Assembly (NCBI GenBank): GCA_003152955.1 | Contig: PMBQ01000442.1 | Span: 1-7,631 of the forward strand | Reading direction: 5' to 3' | DNA length: 7,631 nt | Source: Candidatus Bathyarchaeota archaeon | GTDB taxonomy: Archaea; Thermoproteota; Bathyarchaeia; 40CM-2-53-6; FEN-987 | Shown: in pieces, positions 1 to 6,474 of the stretch | Position numbering within the stretch: the first letter of the stretch is position 1 | How the letters are laid out: each line of letters begins with the position of its first letter | Position numbers and translations under genes: made by a program | The notes under the pieces: model-generated | What the model was told of the DNA's origin: nothing | The model's database searches: none | What the model saw: only the letters and a program-made list of their open reading frames with translations

Positions 1-1
1 G

Positions 2-691
2 GGAAGAGGAGGCCCCGGACGATACCCATACGAAGTCTATGAAGCAATGTCACGTAAGCGAATAAGTAAGATCGAAGGCCAACTCCGCGAAGCAAGACTG
101 AAGCAATCTCATCTCCGCGAGCATCGAGGAAAGGTCGGCTTTCGAATCGTTGCTCTAACGGGTTACACACAAAGCGGAAAGACGACACTGTTCAACAGGC
201 TTGCAGAGGAATCGAAGGAAACCGGCTTGGGCCCATTCACGACTCTATCGACCTTTGCCCGTGAGATACGTACTCCTTCCACCATGAAATCAGAACATCC
301 GTTCATCATGATTGACTCAATCGGATTTATCGAAGACCTGAACCCAACGCTTCTAAACGCCTTTCACACCACGTTAAGTGAACTCGCGAATTCAGATCTA
401 GTGCTTCTGTTCGTCGACGCTAGCGATGACATTCAAACCGTAATCAGAAAGAACCTAGCCTCTCATGAGATCATGCAGAAGGAATTCAGCGGAGTTCCAG
501 TAGTGGTCTGCATTAACAAGATCGATATTACCACAGAAGATCATTTGAAGAAAGTCCTTGAAGTAACACGCAAAGTATTCGAGTCGGAAGAGATGCTCGA
601 GATAAGCTCGAAGACAGGCGCCAATTTGTCAAGTCTTCTTCAGAGGATTGTGGAGAAGCTGGACCAAAGTTCCATACATGTACCTTCTTGA
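2..691 (+). CDS. hflX: HflX-family ribosome-associated GTPase, 3' part (5' end outside window)
   Basis: The reading frame is open to the left edge: codons before the ATG at 47 encode GRGGPGRYPYEVYEA, matching the glycine-rich linker that precedes the helical region in HflX. The ATG at 47 is therefore internal and the gene is 5'-truncated by the window. The visible 229 residues hold a charged helical stretch (about 16-45) and a complete G domain: G1 GYTQSGKTT (54-62), a switch I stretch with FTTLSTFARE where bacteria have FATLDPT, G3 DSIGF (105-109), G4 NKID (172-175) and a G5-like SSKTG. HflX proteins bind the large ribosomal subunit and hydrolyse GTP; in bacteria HflX splits or rescues stalled ribosomes. 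The archaeal role is less clear. The N-terminal subdomain is not visible. Family assignment is confident. Confidence 0.93.
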   Translation, partial: GRGGPGRYPYEVYEAMSRKRISKIEGQLREARLKQSHLREHRGKVGFRIVALTGYTQSGKTTLFNRLAEESKETGLGPFTTLSTFAREIRTPSTMKSEHPFIMIDSIGFIEDLNPTLLNAFHTTLSELANSDLVLLFVDASDDIQTVIRKNLASHEIMQKEFSGVPVVVCINKIDITTEDHLKKVLEVTRKVFESEEMLEISSKTGANLSSLLQRIVEKLDQSSIHVPS

Positions 692-806
692 GCAGTTACC
701 AGAAGAAATGTACCGAGAGGAGGATCCCTGCAAGCCACTGATGTTGTGGCGAGAAGACCGTGCGTTATTTCGTGATCTCTCTTGTGTCTGTTTCGTTTTG
801 AATTGA
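678..806 (+). CDS. possible small protein, 42 aa, overlapping the hflX end
   Basis: An ATG at 678 opens a 42-codon frame that overlaps the last 14 bases of hflX in another frame and ends with TGA at 804-806. The translation starts MYLLEQLPEEMYREEDPCKP and continues with charged, protein-like residues; the last part (LSCVCFVLN) is hydrophobic and less convincing. No SD precedes the ATG. An alternative inner ATG lies at 708. I recognise no family. The short 3'-terminal overlap would suit a translationally coupled second gene, but such a short frame can arise by chance, so this is only a candidate. Confidence 0.25.
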   Translation: MYLLEQLPEEMYREEDPCKPLMLWREDRALFRDLSCVCFVLN

Positions 807-835
807 GTTGTGATTGAGGTCGCGGTACTTGGCGG

Positions 836-1456
836 TCAAGCTGCTATGTGATGTTCCTTGTTCGCCGGTTCGAGTACCGTGAGAACGCCGGTCTTCCTAT
901 TCAGCGAGAGCTGGATTTCGCCTCTGAAGGTTCTTACCCTTGCGTCTTGAATCTGGACTAGATCCCCTTGTGAAATCGTGCTTATTTGGCTGTTCCATAC
1001 TGCCAGCGGGATCTCACCTGTTCCATCAGAGAGCGTTACGTCGCATACCAGGAGGGGAGTCCCATCCTTAGAAGTCACAGCTCTGACTTCAGACTTTTTC
1101 ACGACTCGGGCTTTGAAAGATACACCGCTCAATCCAAACCGCAGGCTACTGATTGCACTTTCAGACATCGCGTTCAATTTGCGTGACTCGGGGCGTTTCT
1201 CCTCAGCATCAAGAAAGCGGGCGAACTCCTCTGGGAGTCTGTTCAGTTTCTTAATGGAGTCATTCTGAATGTTCGCTTGCGCGAACGCATGCCCCTTGAT
1301 AGAGAACATGTAGGTTGAGCATCCTTCTCCGCGCTGTCGCAGTTCGATAAGAAGGTCTCCACACTGGGCTTTGCCACGTTTCCACGTGGCTAACATAGAA
1401 TCATGAAGCATGGTTACTGCTAGTTTGTGCTTCTTTGCGAGTTGGAGCAGATACAT
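836..1456 (-). CDS. OB-fold (RPA/SSB-like) nucleic-acid-binding protein
   Basis: 206 residues. The C-terminal half (about 105-196) reads as an RPA-like OB fold: FKARVVKKSEVRAVTSKDG, then VCDVTLSDGTGEIPLAVWN, then GDLVQIQDARVRTFRGEIQL. The spacing and the DGTGxIxLxxWN core match archaeal single-strand-binding and OB-domain proteins, so binding of ssDNA or RNA is expected. The N-terminal 90 residues, with a basic start and two cysteines (32 and 46), match nothing I recognise. The ATG at 1456 is the only standard start before the in-frame stop at 1520-1522. No clear SD is seen; a TTTATTA element (minus strand, 1549-1555) about 95 bases upstream could be a TATA box. The gene is convergent with hflX. 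A dedicated role (replication, repair or RNA binding) cannot be assigned. Confidence 0.8.
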   Translation of the reverse strand: MYLLQLAKKHKLAVTMLHDSMLATWKRGKAQCGDLLIELRQRGEGCSTYMFSIKGHAFAQANIQNDSIKKLNRLPEEFARFLDAEEKRPESRKLNAMSESAISSLRFGLSGVSFKARVVKKSEVRAVTSKDGTPLLVCDVTLSDGTGEIPLAVWNSQISTISQGDLVQIQDARVRTFRGEIQLSLNRKTGVLTVLEPANKEHHIAA

Positions 1457-1575
1457 GAGGTCCCTATCTGGGTTCCGTGTCTTCGGTCCTGGTAGTCTCC
1501 ATAGCGCTGGTAAGATGTTTCAACTCTTATGAGGTATAGCAGCATCCGTAATAAAGTGCCCGTAATCTGGGTCTA

Positions 1576-1606
1576 AGAAAAAAAGGAAAGTGGGAGTCAA
1601 ACCCAC
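1576..1606 (-). terminator. hairpin plus T-tract terminator of the TRAM gene
   Basis: Read on the minus strand, just after the TRAM stop codon, GTGGG and CCCAC (1602-1606 with 1590-1594) form a 5 bp stem with a 7-base loop, followed by TTTCC and a run of seven T (1578-1584). A stem followed by a T-run suits transcript release; archaea depend mainly on the T-run. I also considered a tRNA T-arm here, but the loop lacks the conserved TTCRA pattern. Confidence 0.5.
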
Positions 1607-1613
1607 ACTAGCT

Positions 1614-1820
1614 CTATTGGACTACTTCGCCTATTGCGAATCTTGGTCCTACGGAGTTTATTTTGACCTTCACGTGGTCGCCAGGTTTGGTTTGTGGAAC
1701 AAAGACTACGAAGCCTTCGATCCTTGCCACTCCGTCACCGCGACGGCTGGTCTCTTTGATGTCAAGCTCGTATTCCTTACCTTCCTCAACTGGCTTGTTG
1801 ATGGAACGTTCAAAGCTCAT
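1614..1820 (-). CDS. TRAM-domain RNA-binding protein
   Basis: 68 residues, essentially one TRAM domain (about 11-68): VEEGKEYELDIKETSRRGDG, VARIEGFVVFVPQTKPGD, and HVKVKINSVGPRFAIGEVV. The RGDGVARIxGFVVFVP core and the length are typical of the stand-alone TRAM proteins found in archaea. TRAM is a small beta-barrel that binds RNA; single-domain versions have been proposed as archaeal RNA chaperones resembling bacterial cold-shock proteins. The start is fixed by a strong SD (GAGGTGAA, 1825-1832) five bases upstream of the ATG. The gene appears monocistronic, with a terminator-like hairpin right after the stop. Assignment to the domain family is firm; the cellular role is inferred. Confidence 0.92.
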   Translation of the reverse strand: MSFERSINKPVEEGKEYELDIKETSRRGDGVARIEGFVVFVPQTKPGDHVKVKINSVGPRFAIGEVVQ

Positions 1821-2126
1821 TCAATTCACCTCATTCAGTTAGTTCAGCTAGTTCTTCGGGACAAAACTCAGACGTCAACGCGAATGGTTACGGAAGGACG
1901 TTCGCTTCAGCCCGTATACCTAACCTAGTAACAAGAAGAGTGTCAGGCATATTAAGACTACTTATTCCTGAGGTCCGAGTCACTTGGCAAGGAAAAATTG
2001 GATTGAGTTGTTCATCATCGGAACTGAAATTGACAAGTCTAACATTGATCTCAAGTCGGCACAATAGCAAGAGCTCACTTGTCGTAGATTGTGGAAGAAT
2101 AGCCCGGCAACTGTAACTGGCATTCG
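1821..2126. other. 306 bp gap between the ABC permease and TRAM genes
   Basis: Apart from the TRAM SD, nothing here is firm. On the minus strand there is a T5 run near 1994-1998 that could end the exporter transcript, and weak TATA-like stretches (CTTAATATG near 1950, GGTATAC near 1915) that could drive the TRAM gene with a leader. An 87-codon minus frame (1888-2151) crosses the gap, but its translation looks non-coding. Confidence 0.4.
1825..1832 (-). promoter_or_regulatory. Shine-Dalgarno of the TRAM gene
   Basis: The minus strand reads GAGGTGAA, complementary to the archaeal 16S 3' end, with GGTGA five bases before the ATG at 1820. It is one of only two clear SD sequences in the window, which suggests high or leader-controlled translation. 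Confidence 0.75.
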
Positions 2127-2873
2127 CTACTTGAGACGTTTGAATGTCCAAGTGCCGATTCCCATCATGACCGCGGCAAATGCCACGAGAATTCCTAGGT
2201 CAAGTGCAATTGGGAGTTGAGATGAGCCAAGGATAAGTCCGCGCATGCCGTCCACCGCATATGTTACAGGATCGAGAACTGTGATGAGCATGAGGTAGTT
2301 GGGGAGATTGTTGATGGGGAATAGGGCGCCGCTGAAGAAGAACATTGGGAAGATCAGGAAGCTGCTGATCAGCTGAAAGCCTTCCACGCTCTCCATATTG
2401 CCTCCGAGAATCAGCCCCAGGCTCACAAGCGCAGAGGCTAGAACGAACATGAAAAGAAAAGAAAGTGCGAAACTAAGAAGAGTGTATCTTATCCCAAACA
2501 CAGGCCCCAGCAAGAGCATTGCTCCTCCTTGCAAGAGCGCGTCTATGCTTCCCCCAACCATTTTTCCAGCGAAAATTGTTGTACGTGACAGCGGGGCAAC
2601 CAAGACCTCTTTGAAGAAGTCAATCTTCTTGTCCCAGACTATGTACAGTCCAAAGAAAATGGATGAGAACAAGATCGTCATTGTTAGAATGCCGGGGAAT
2701 ATGAAGACCTGGTAGTTTACTCCACCCAAGGAGACAGCAGAGCCCAGGCCTCCGCCGAACACAGTGAGCCATAGTAGCGGTGTGATTAGGGACGACACGA
2801 TGCGTGATTTCTCCCGTGTGAATACCTTGATCTCTCGGTACCACAGGGCGTAGAATCCTTCAAGTTCCCCCAT
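2127..2873 (-). CDS. ABC-2 type (DrrB-like) exporter permease
   Basis: 248 residues with about six hydrophobic segments (roughly 25-46, 56-78, 108-128, 133-156, 167-187, 223-243), the usual size and topology of an ABC-2 family membrane subunit. Diagnostic motifs are FFKEVLVAPLSR (86-97), the cytoplasmic segment contacting the ATPase, and FFFSGALFPINNLP (178-191). Two such subunits plus two ATPases would form an exporter in the cytoplasmic membrane. DrrB relatives move drugs, lipids or polysaccharide precursors; the substrate here cannot be read from sequence. The ATG overlaps the stop of the upstream ATPase gene as TAATG, so the two are co-transcribed and probably translationally coupled. No frameshift or missing segment is visible. 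Confidence 0.93.
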   Translation of the reverse strand: MGELEGFYALWYREIKVFTREKSRIVSSLITPLLWLTVFGGGLGSAVSLGGVNYQVFIFPGILTMTILFSSIFFGLYIVWDKKIDFFKEVLVAPLSRTTIFAGKMVGGSIDALLQGGAMLLLGPVFGIRYTLLSFALSFLFMFVLASALVSLGLILGGNMESVEGFQLISSFLIFPMFFFSGALFPINNLPNYLMLITVLDPVTYAVDGMRGLILGSSQLPIALDLGILVAFAAVMMGIGTWTFKRLK

Positions 2874-3844
2874 TAGTGTCCACTCCTGGCTCGCGCGATG
2901 CGTTCAAACACTCCGCCCTCGCCAGATTCCTCCCTTATCTCCTGCCCCGTGTAATAGAGAAAGACATCATTCAGGGTGGGCGAACGTACTTCCACAGATT
3001 CTACGTTCCCGATCATGCCCAGTATCTCTTGCAAGTGAGCGCTGGCATCTTTCACCGTCAGGAGCAGTGTGCTACCAGATTGGTCTGCAGAAAGCACGTA
3101 GTCCAAGCTTTTCACTGATTCGAGTTTGGGTGATCGAACGCGGAGTTTGATGATCTCTCCTCCCACCTTGGTCTTGAGCGCCGACGGCTTGTCAAGCGCG
3201 ACAACTTTGCCATGGTCAATGATGGCAACTCTGTTACAGAGTCTATCCGCCTCATCCATGTAGTGTGTAGTGATAATCACGGTTACACTTTCTGATTTGA
3301 CTAAGTTCTCAATATAAGCCCAAATGTGTTCGCGAGTTTGAGGATCAAGGCCAAGGGTTGGTTCGTCAAGGAATAGAATTCGAGGATTATGAAGGAGACC
3401 GCGTGCCAGTTCAAGGCGTCTTCGCATTCCACCAGAATACTTCTTCACGATGTCGTTGGCTCTGTCCTGGAGGTCAACAAGTCCTAGAACGTATTGGATC
3501 CTCTTCTTGCGCTCGTCTTTAGGAACCCCGAACATCAGGGCATGCAAATAGAGGTTCTCCCAACCGGTCAGAATATCATCGCTGCTGGGATCTTGGAAGA
3601 CAATGCCAATCGAATGTCTGACTTGATCTGACTGCTTGATAATGTCGTACCCGTTCACTCGAGCGGTACCAGATGTGGGCTTCACAAGAGTCGCCAACAT
3701 GGAAAGTGTGGTGGTCTTCCCAGCACCGTTGGGCCCGAGCAGACCGAAAATCTCCCCTTCCTCAATCCTCAGATCCAGATGGTCAACAGCAACTAATTCA
3801 CCATACTCCTTCCTCAAGGCTTCCGTTTCGACTGCACCGGTCAC
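2873..3844 (-). CDS. ABC transporter ATPase, DrrA-like
   Basis: 323 residues, a complete nucleotide-binding domain with every key motif: Walker A GPNGAGKTT (37-45), Q-loop Gln84 in VFQDPSSDD, signature YSGGM (136-140), Walker B ILFLDEP (156-162), D-loop GLD and switch His194 in ITTHYMDEAD. A C-terminal extension (about 225-323) with SPTLNDVFLYYTG (289-300) is the regulatory tail typical of DrrA-type export ATPases. It powers the permease encoded directly downstream. The start is GTG at 3842-3844; an in-frame TGA lies immediately upstream, so no longer form is possible, and the first beta strand begins only a few residues later. No SD is visible; a TATA-like element about 45 bases upstream suggests a short-leader transcript. 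Confidence 0.95.
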   Translation of the reverse strand: MTGAVETEALRKEYGELVAVDHLDLRIEEGEIFGLLGPNGAGKTTTLSMLATLVKPTSGTARVNGYDIIKQSDQVRHSIGIVFQDPSSDDILTGWENLYLHALMFGVPKDERKKRIQYVLGLVDLQDRANDIVKKYSGGMRRRLELARGLLHNPRILFLDEPTLGLDPQTREHIWAYIENLVKSESVTVIITTHYMDEADRLCNRVAIIDHGKVVALDKPSALKTKVGGEIIKLRVRSPKLESVKSLDYVLSADQSGSTLLLTVKDASAHLQEILGMIGNVESVEVRSPTLNDVFLYYTGQEIREESGEGGVFERIARARSGH

Positions 3845-3886
3845 TCAGGATCAACTCGTCACGAAGTCTTTGAAGCTCGTAAACGC

Positions 3887-3896
3887 GCTTACTTAA
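3887..3896 (-). promoter_or_regulatory. candidate TATA box for the ABC exporter operon
   Basis: The minus strand reads AATTTAAGTA about 45-50 bases before the GTG start. That would place transcription initiation some 20-25 bases upstream of the start codon. It rests on base composition and spacing only. Confidence 0.35.
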
Positions 3897-4022
3897 ATTG
3901 ACTGATATTGCTGATTCCATGAACGGAATAATGTGGTTCCCGACTAATCGTGATAGGGTGAATCCCCGTGCAAATCGACTACTGTGAATTCCCCAACAAC
4001 GCCTTGTACGATCTTGAGTACA

Positions 4023-4151
4023 ATGTTTGGATTGGGTTGGACGAAAAGAAAAACTCGACCCTCGGAATCACACGAAAAGATCGCCCGTAAGTTAGAAAGG
4101 ATTGAGGAGTCACCACTTTTAGAGGTGAAATTGGGCTATGCCGCTAACTAG
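4023..4151 (+). CDS. possible small basic protein, 42 aa
   Basis: An ATG-to-TAG frame of 42 codons inside the intergenic gap. The start MFGLGWTKRKTRPSESHEK and the central stretch IARKLERIEESPLLEVKLGY look like real protein: strongly charged with a plausible amphipathic helix (about residues 17-38) and mixed codons similar to neighbouring genes. The frame stays open upstream to 3957 (possible GTG at 3984), but the ATG seems the natural start. There is no clear SD. No family is recognised. The short length keeps chance as a serious alternative. Confidence 0.3.
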   Translation: MFGLGWTKRKTRPSESHEKIARKLERIEESPLLEVKLGYAAN

Positions 4152-4362
4152 AAGAACCACTTCAATTGGCGAGAATCATTCAATGGGAGCCTCAAGACTC
4201 CTGTCATAAAGCGTCAAAACCGGCGATGAACTAGACGTGAAAATGGGACGAAGCTATCAACGTTTAAATCGGCTGTAAAGGCTGTGGCACACTATTGCCG
4301 CTCGATGAATTGAAAATTTCATCAAACAGCTAGGACCTTAACACGAGTCGTTCCAGAAATTT

Positions 4363-4370
4363 CTCTAATA
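4363..4370 (+). promoter_or_regulatory. candidate TATA box for leaderless guaB
   Basis: CTCTAATA is centred about 25 bases upstream of the guaB ATG. With no SD in front of the start, this spacing fits a leaderless transcript beginning at or next to the ATG. TTTAAAT at 4263-4269 is an alternative that would give a leader of about 100 bases. Confidence 0.3.
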
Positions 4371-4391
4371 GAATGGGTTGTGTAAACGATT

Positions 4392-5846
4392 ATGGCCCCG
4401 TCTGATATTGTGGAAGGGTTGACCTTCGACGACGTATTACTCAGACCCAAGAAATCTGCAGTACGCTCCCGACGGGATGTCGATACTACAACTCGGCTCT
4501 CCCGAAACTTAGAGTTGAAATTGCCCATCGTCAGCGCCCCCATGGACACTGTGACAGAGCATGCCTTAGCGATTACGATCGCGCGAGCCGGCGGAATCGG
4601 GATCATTCATCGCTTCATGACTATAGAGCAGCAAGTCGAAGAGGTTCTCAAAGTAAAACGTTCGGAGAGCATCCAAATCGAGCAACCATACACCATAAGG
4701 GGCGACCAGAAGCTAAAAGACGCCAAGCGCTTGATGACTCAATATGGTGTATCCAGTCTTCTAATACTGGGTGACGATGGGGAACTGCAAGGTATCCTAA
4801 CCGCCCGTGACATACTTTTCGAGCATGATTCGGAAAAGAAAATTCTTGAAATGATGACCCGAGTCAAAGACATGGTTACTGCTCCGCCAGAGACGAGTCT
4901 CCAAGAAGCAGAGAAAATACTTCACAAACGCAAAGTGGAGAAGTTACCTCTGATCGACAGTCATGGAAAGCTCCGAGGTCTCATTACTAGCAAAGACATA
5001 CTCAGCCTCGAGCAGCATCCAAACGCCTCGAAAGATGCGAAGGGACGACTCATGGTCGGAGCAGCTATCGGTGTCAAGCCCGGCTTCATGGAGAGGGCGA
5101 AGGCGCTACACGAAGCAGGAGTGGACGTGCTTGTTATTGATGTCGCACACGCACATTCAGAAATTACCCTCGAAGCGATCCGTTCCATCAAGAAGGAGTA
5201 TCCTCAGGCAGAGCTGATCGCTGGAAACGTGGCGACTAAGGAGGGAACGCAGGATCTCATTGACGCCGGCGCTGATGCTGTTAAGGTAGGAATCGGGTCG
5301 GGCGCGATCTGCATAACGAGAATTGTCACCGGGGCTGGAGTCCCTCAGCTAACCGCAATTATCGAATGCACAAAAGTTGCCGACCCGACTGGTGTCCCAA
5401 TCATTGCCGACGGGGGAATACGCACCTCCGGAGATATCACAAAAGCCGTCGCGGCCGGCGCCTCAACAGTCATGGTTGGAAGCCTTTTCGCAGGAACTGA
5501 AGAAAGCCCGGGGATCACCGTGATGAGAGAGGGGCGTAAGTACAAACTAGTTAGAGGAATGGCCTCGGTTGCAGCTTCATACGATCGATCCGCTCAAGAG
5601 TCTGAACAGAACGAAGAGGACAATGCAATAGGTCTCATCGACTATGTTCCTGAGGGAGTTGAAGCATTCGTGGAGTACAAAGGCAGCGCATCGGAAGTTA
5701 TCGGCCAACTAGCCGGAGGTCTGAGATCAGGAATGAGCTACTCGGGTGCAACCACCATCACTCAAATGCGCGGAAAGGGCGACTTCATCAGAATTTCCCC
5801 CGCTGGACTCAAAGAGAGCCACGCACACGACGTAGAAGTAATGTAG
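4392..5846 (+). CDS. guaB: inosine-5'-monophosphate dehydrogenase
   Basis: 484 residues, full length for IMP dehydrogenase, which oxidises IMP to XMP with NAD+, the committed step to GMP. The order is canonical: N-terminal [11 protein letters not shown] (10-20) and [13 protein letters not shown] (48-60), two CBS repeats (about 93-205), then the rest of the TIM barrel with VIDVAHAH (248-255), the catalytic loop [12 protein letters not shown] with Cys307, the phosphate-binding IADGGIR (338-344) and VGSLFAG, RGMAS (388-392) and [11 protein letters not shown] (421-431). GMP reductase is less likely because of the CBS domains and the overall length. Oddity: in the mobile flap, where IMPDH usually carries an Arg-Tyr pair, I read YDRSAQE (397-403), so Arg399 is present but followed by Ser. 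The first gene of a likely operon with the DUF488 gene 15 bases downstream. Confidence 0.96.
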   Translation: MAPSDIVEGLTFDDVLLRPKKSAVRSRRDVDTTTRLSRNLELKLPIVSAPMDTVTEHALAITIARAGGIGIIHRFMTIEQQVEEVLKVKRSESIQIEQPYTIRGDQKLKDAKRLMTQYGVSSLLILGDDGELQGILTARDILFEHDSEKKILEMMTRVKDMVTAPPETSLQEAEKILHKRKVEKLPLIDSHGKLRGLITSKDILSLEQHPNASKDAKGRLMVGAAIGVKPGFMERAKALHEAGVDVLVIDVAHAHSEITLEAIRSIKKEYPQAELIAGNVATKEGTQDLIDAGADAVKVGIGSGAICITRIVTGAGVPQLTAIIECTKVADPTGVPIIADGGIRTSGDITKAVAAGASTVMVGSLFAGTEESPGITVMREGRKYKLVRGMASVAASYDRSAQESEQNEEDNAIGLIDYVPEGVEAFVEYKGSASEVIGQLAGGLRSGMSYSGATTITQMRGKGDFIRISPAGLKESHAHDVEVM

Positions 5847-5861
5847 TTATCTATCACGCAG

Positions 5862-6395
5862 ATGTCCGGCAAATCCTCGTTGCAGCTATTCACCATAGGA
5901 CATTCAACGAGAACGATCGAGCGACTAATCGCAGTTCTCGCCGCATACAGAGTAGAAATGGTGGCCGATATTCGAAGTTATCCTAGGTCTCACAGGAATC
6001 CCCAATTCAGCTCAGACGCAATAAAGCAGGAACTCTCCAAACACGGAATTCGATATTTGTGGCTGCCAAAGCTCGGCGGCAGAAGGAAAGGATTAGGAGA
6101 GGATTCCAAGAACAAATGCTGGAAGAACCAGTCATTCAGGAACTACGCAGACTACATGGAGACTGCGACTTTCAGACAAGGCATAGATGAATTGATTCAA
6201 TTGAGCGCCGGAAGTACAGTTGCGATAATGTGTGCGGAGGCTTTGTACTGGAGGTGTCATCGCTCTATGGTAGCCGACTTTTTGAAATCATTGGATGTTC
6301 AGGTTACCCACATCTTTGACGAAAAGAAAGCACAAGTGCACGAGTACTCACAGTGCACGAAAATCATTAACGGCCGCTTAACCTATCACGATTGA
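5862..6395 (+). CDS. DUF488 family protein
   Basis: 177 residues matching the DUF488 family along its length: FTIGHSTR (10-17), VADIRSYPRSHRNPQF (34-49), YLWLPKLGGRR (65-75), FRNYADYM (92-99), the IMCAEALYWRCHR block (122-134) with Cys124, Glu126, Cys132 and His133, and a His150 near the end. The conserved His, Arg, Cys and Glu residues look like an active site or metal site, but the family has no established biochemical function known to me. It starts 15 bases after the guaB stop on the same strand, so co-transcription is likely; a link to nucleotide metabolism is only inference from position. There is no SD before the ATG. The end of the gene, including its stop codon, lies within a strong inverted repeat. 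Confidence 0.9.
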   Translation: MSGKSSLQLFTIGHSTRTIERLIAVLAAYRVEMVADIRSYPRSHRNPQFSSDAIKQELSKHGIRYLWLPKLGGRRKGLGEDSKNKCWKNQSFRNYADYMETATFRQGIDELIQLSAGSTVAIMCAEALYWRCHRSMVADFLKSLDVQVTHIFDEKKAQVHEYSQCTKIINGRLTYHD

Positions 6396-6401
6396 GCGGC
6401 C
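6372..6401. terminator. strong hairpin spanning the DUF488 stop codon
   Basis: GGCCGCTTAA (6372-6381) pairs with TTGAGCGGCC (6392-6401): seven perfect GC-rich pairs, one G-U and two A-U pairs, with a 10-base loop. The TGA stop sits in the 3' arm. No T-run follows on the plus strand, so it is not a classical terminator; it may protect the 3' end or separate the two convergent transcripts. Confidence 0.5.
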
Positions 6402-6474
6402 TACCGCGCATCTCAAGGCTGGCGCTTCAAGAACAGGAGTCAAGTGTAAGTCCAGTTTGGGGTGGGCTATTGGG

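Larger units (their letters stand above)
3845..4391. other. 547 bp divergent intergenic region between the exporter operon and guaB
   Basis: Long for an otherwise compact stretch. It holds candidate promoters at both ends, an extra TATA-like TTTAAAT (4263-4269, readable on either strand) and one short protein-like frame (4023-4151, listed separately). I looked for tRNA arms, C/D-box motifs, riboswitch cores and long inverted repeats and found none that is convincing. It could hold an untranslated RNA or the remains of a lost gene. Confidence 0.5.

Noticed and set aside
47..691. hflX starting at the ATG at 47
   Set aside because: The frame is open to the window edge and the upstream codons encode the conserved HflX glycine-rich linker, so this ATG is internal.
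1590..1606. Possible tRNA T-arm (5 bp stem, 7-base loop)
   Set aside because: The loop lacks the TTCRA pattern and there is no acceptor, anticodon or D arm around it; it fits a terminator hairpin for the TRAM gene.
1888..2151. 87-codon minus-strand frame overlapping the permease end
   Set aside because: The translation is Ser/Leu-rich without domain-like pattern, it has no SD, and it would cover the expected promoter region of the TRAM gene.
3945..3956. 12-base inverted match to 6382-6393 (AATCGTGATAGG and CCTATCACGATT)
   Set aside because: In a window of this size one or two inverted 12-mers are expected by chance; no extension or third full copy was found.
3951..3985. Resemblance of GGGTGAATCCCC to part of a cobalamin-type riboswitch core
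   Set aside because: None of the other conserved segments is present and neither flanking gene is related to cobalamin.
4138..4209. 23-codon plus-strand frame next to the 42-codon candidate, considered as its frameshifted continuation
   Set aside because: Too short to judge and no shared domain that would show a broken gene.
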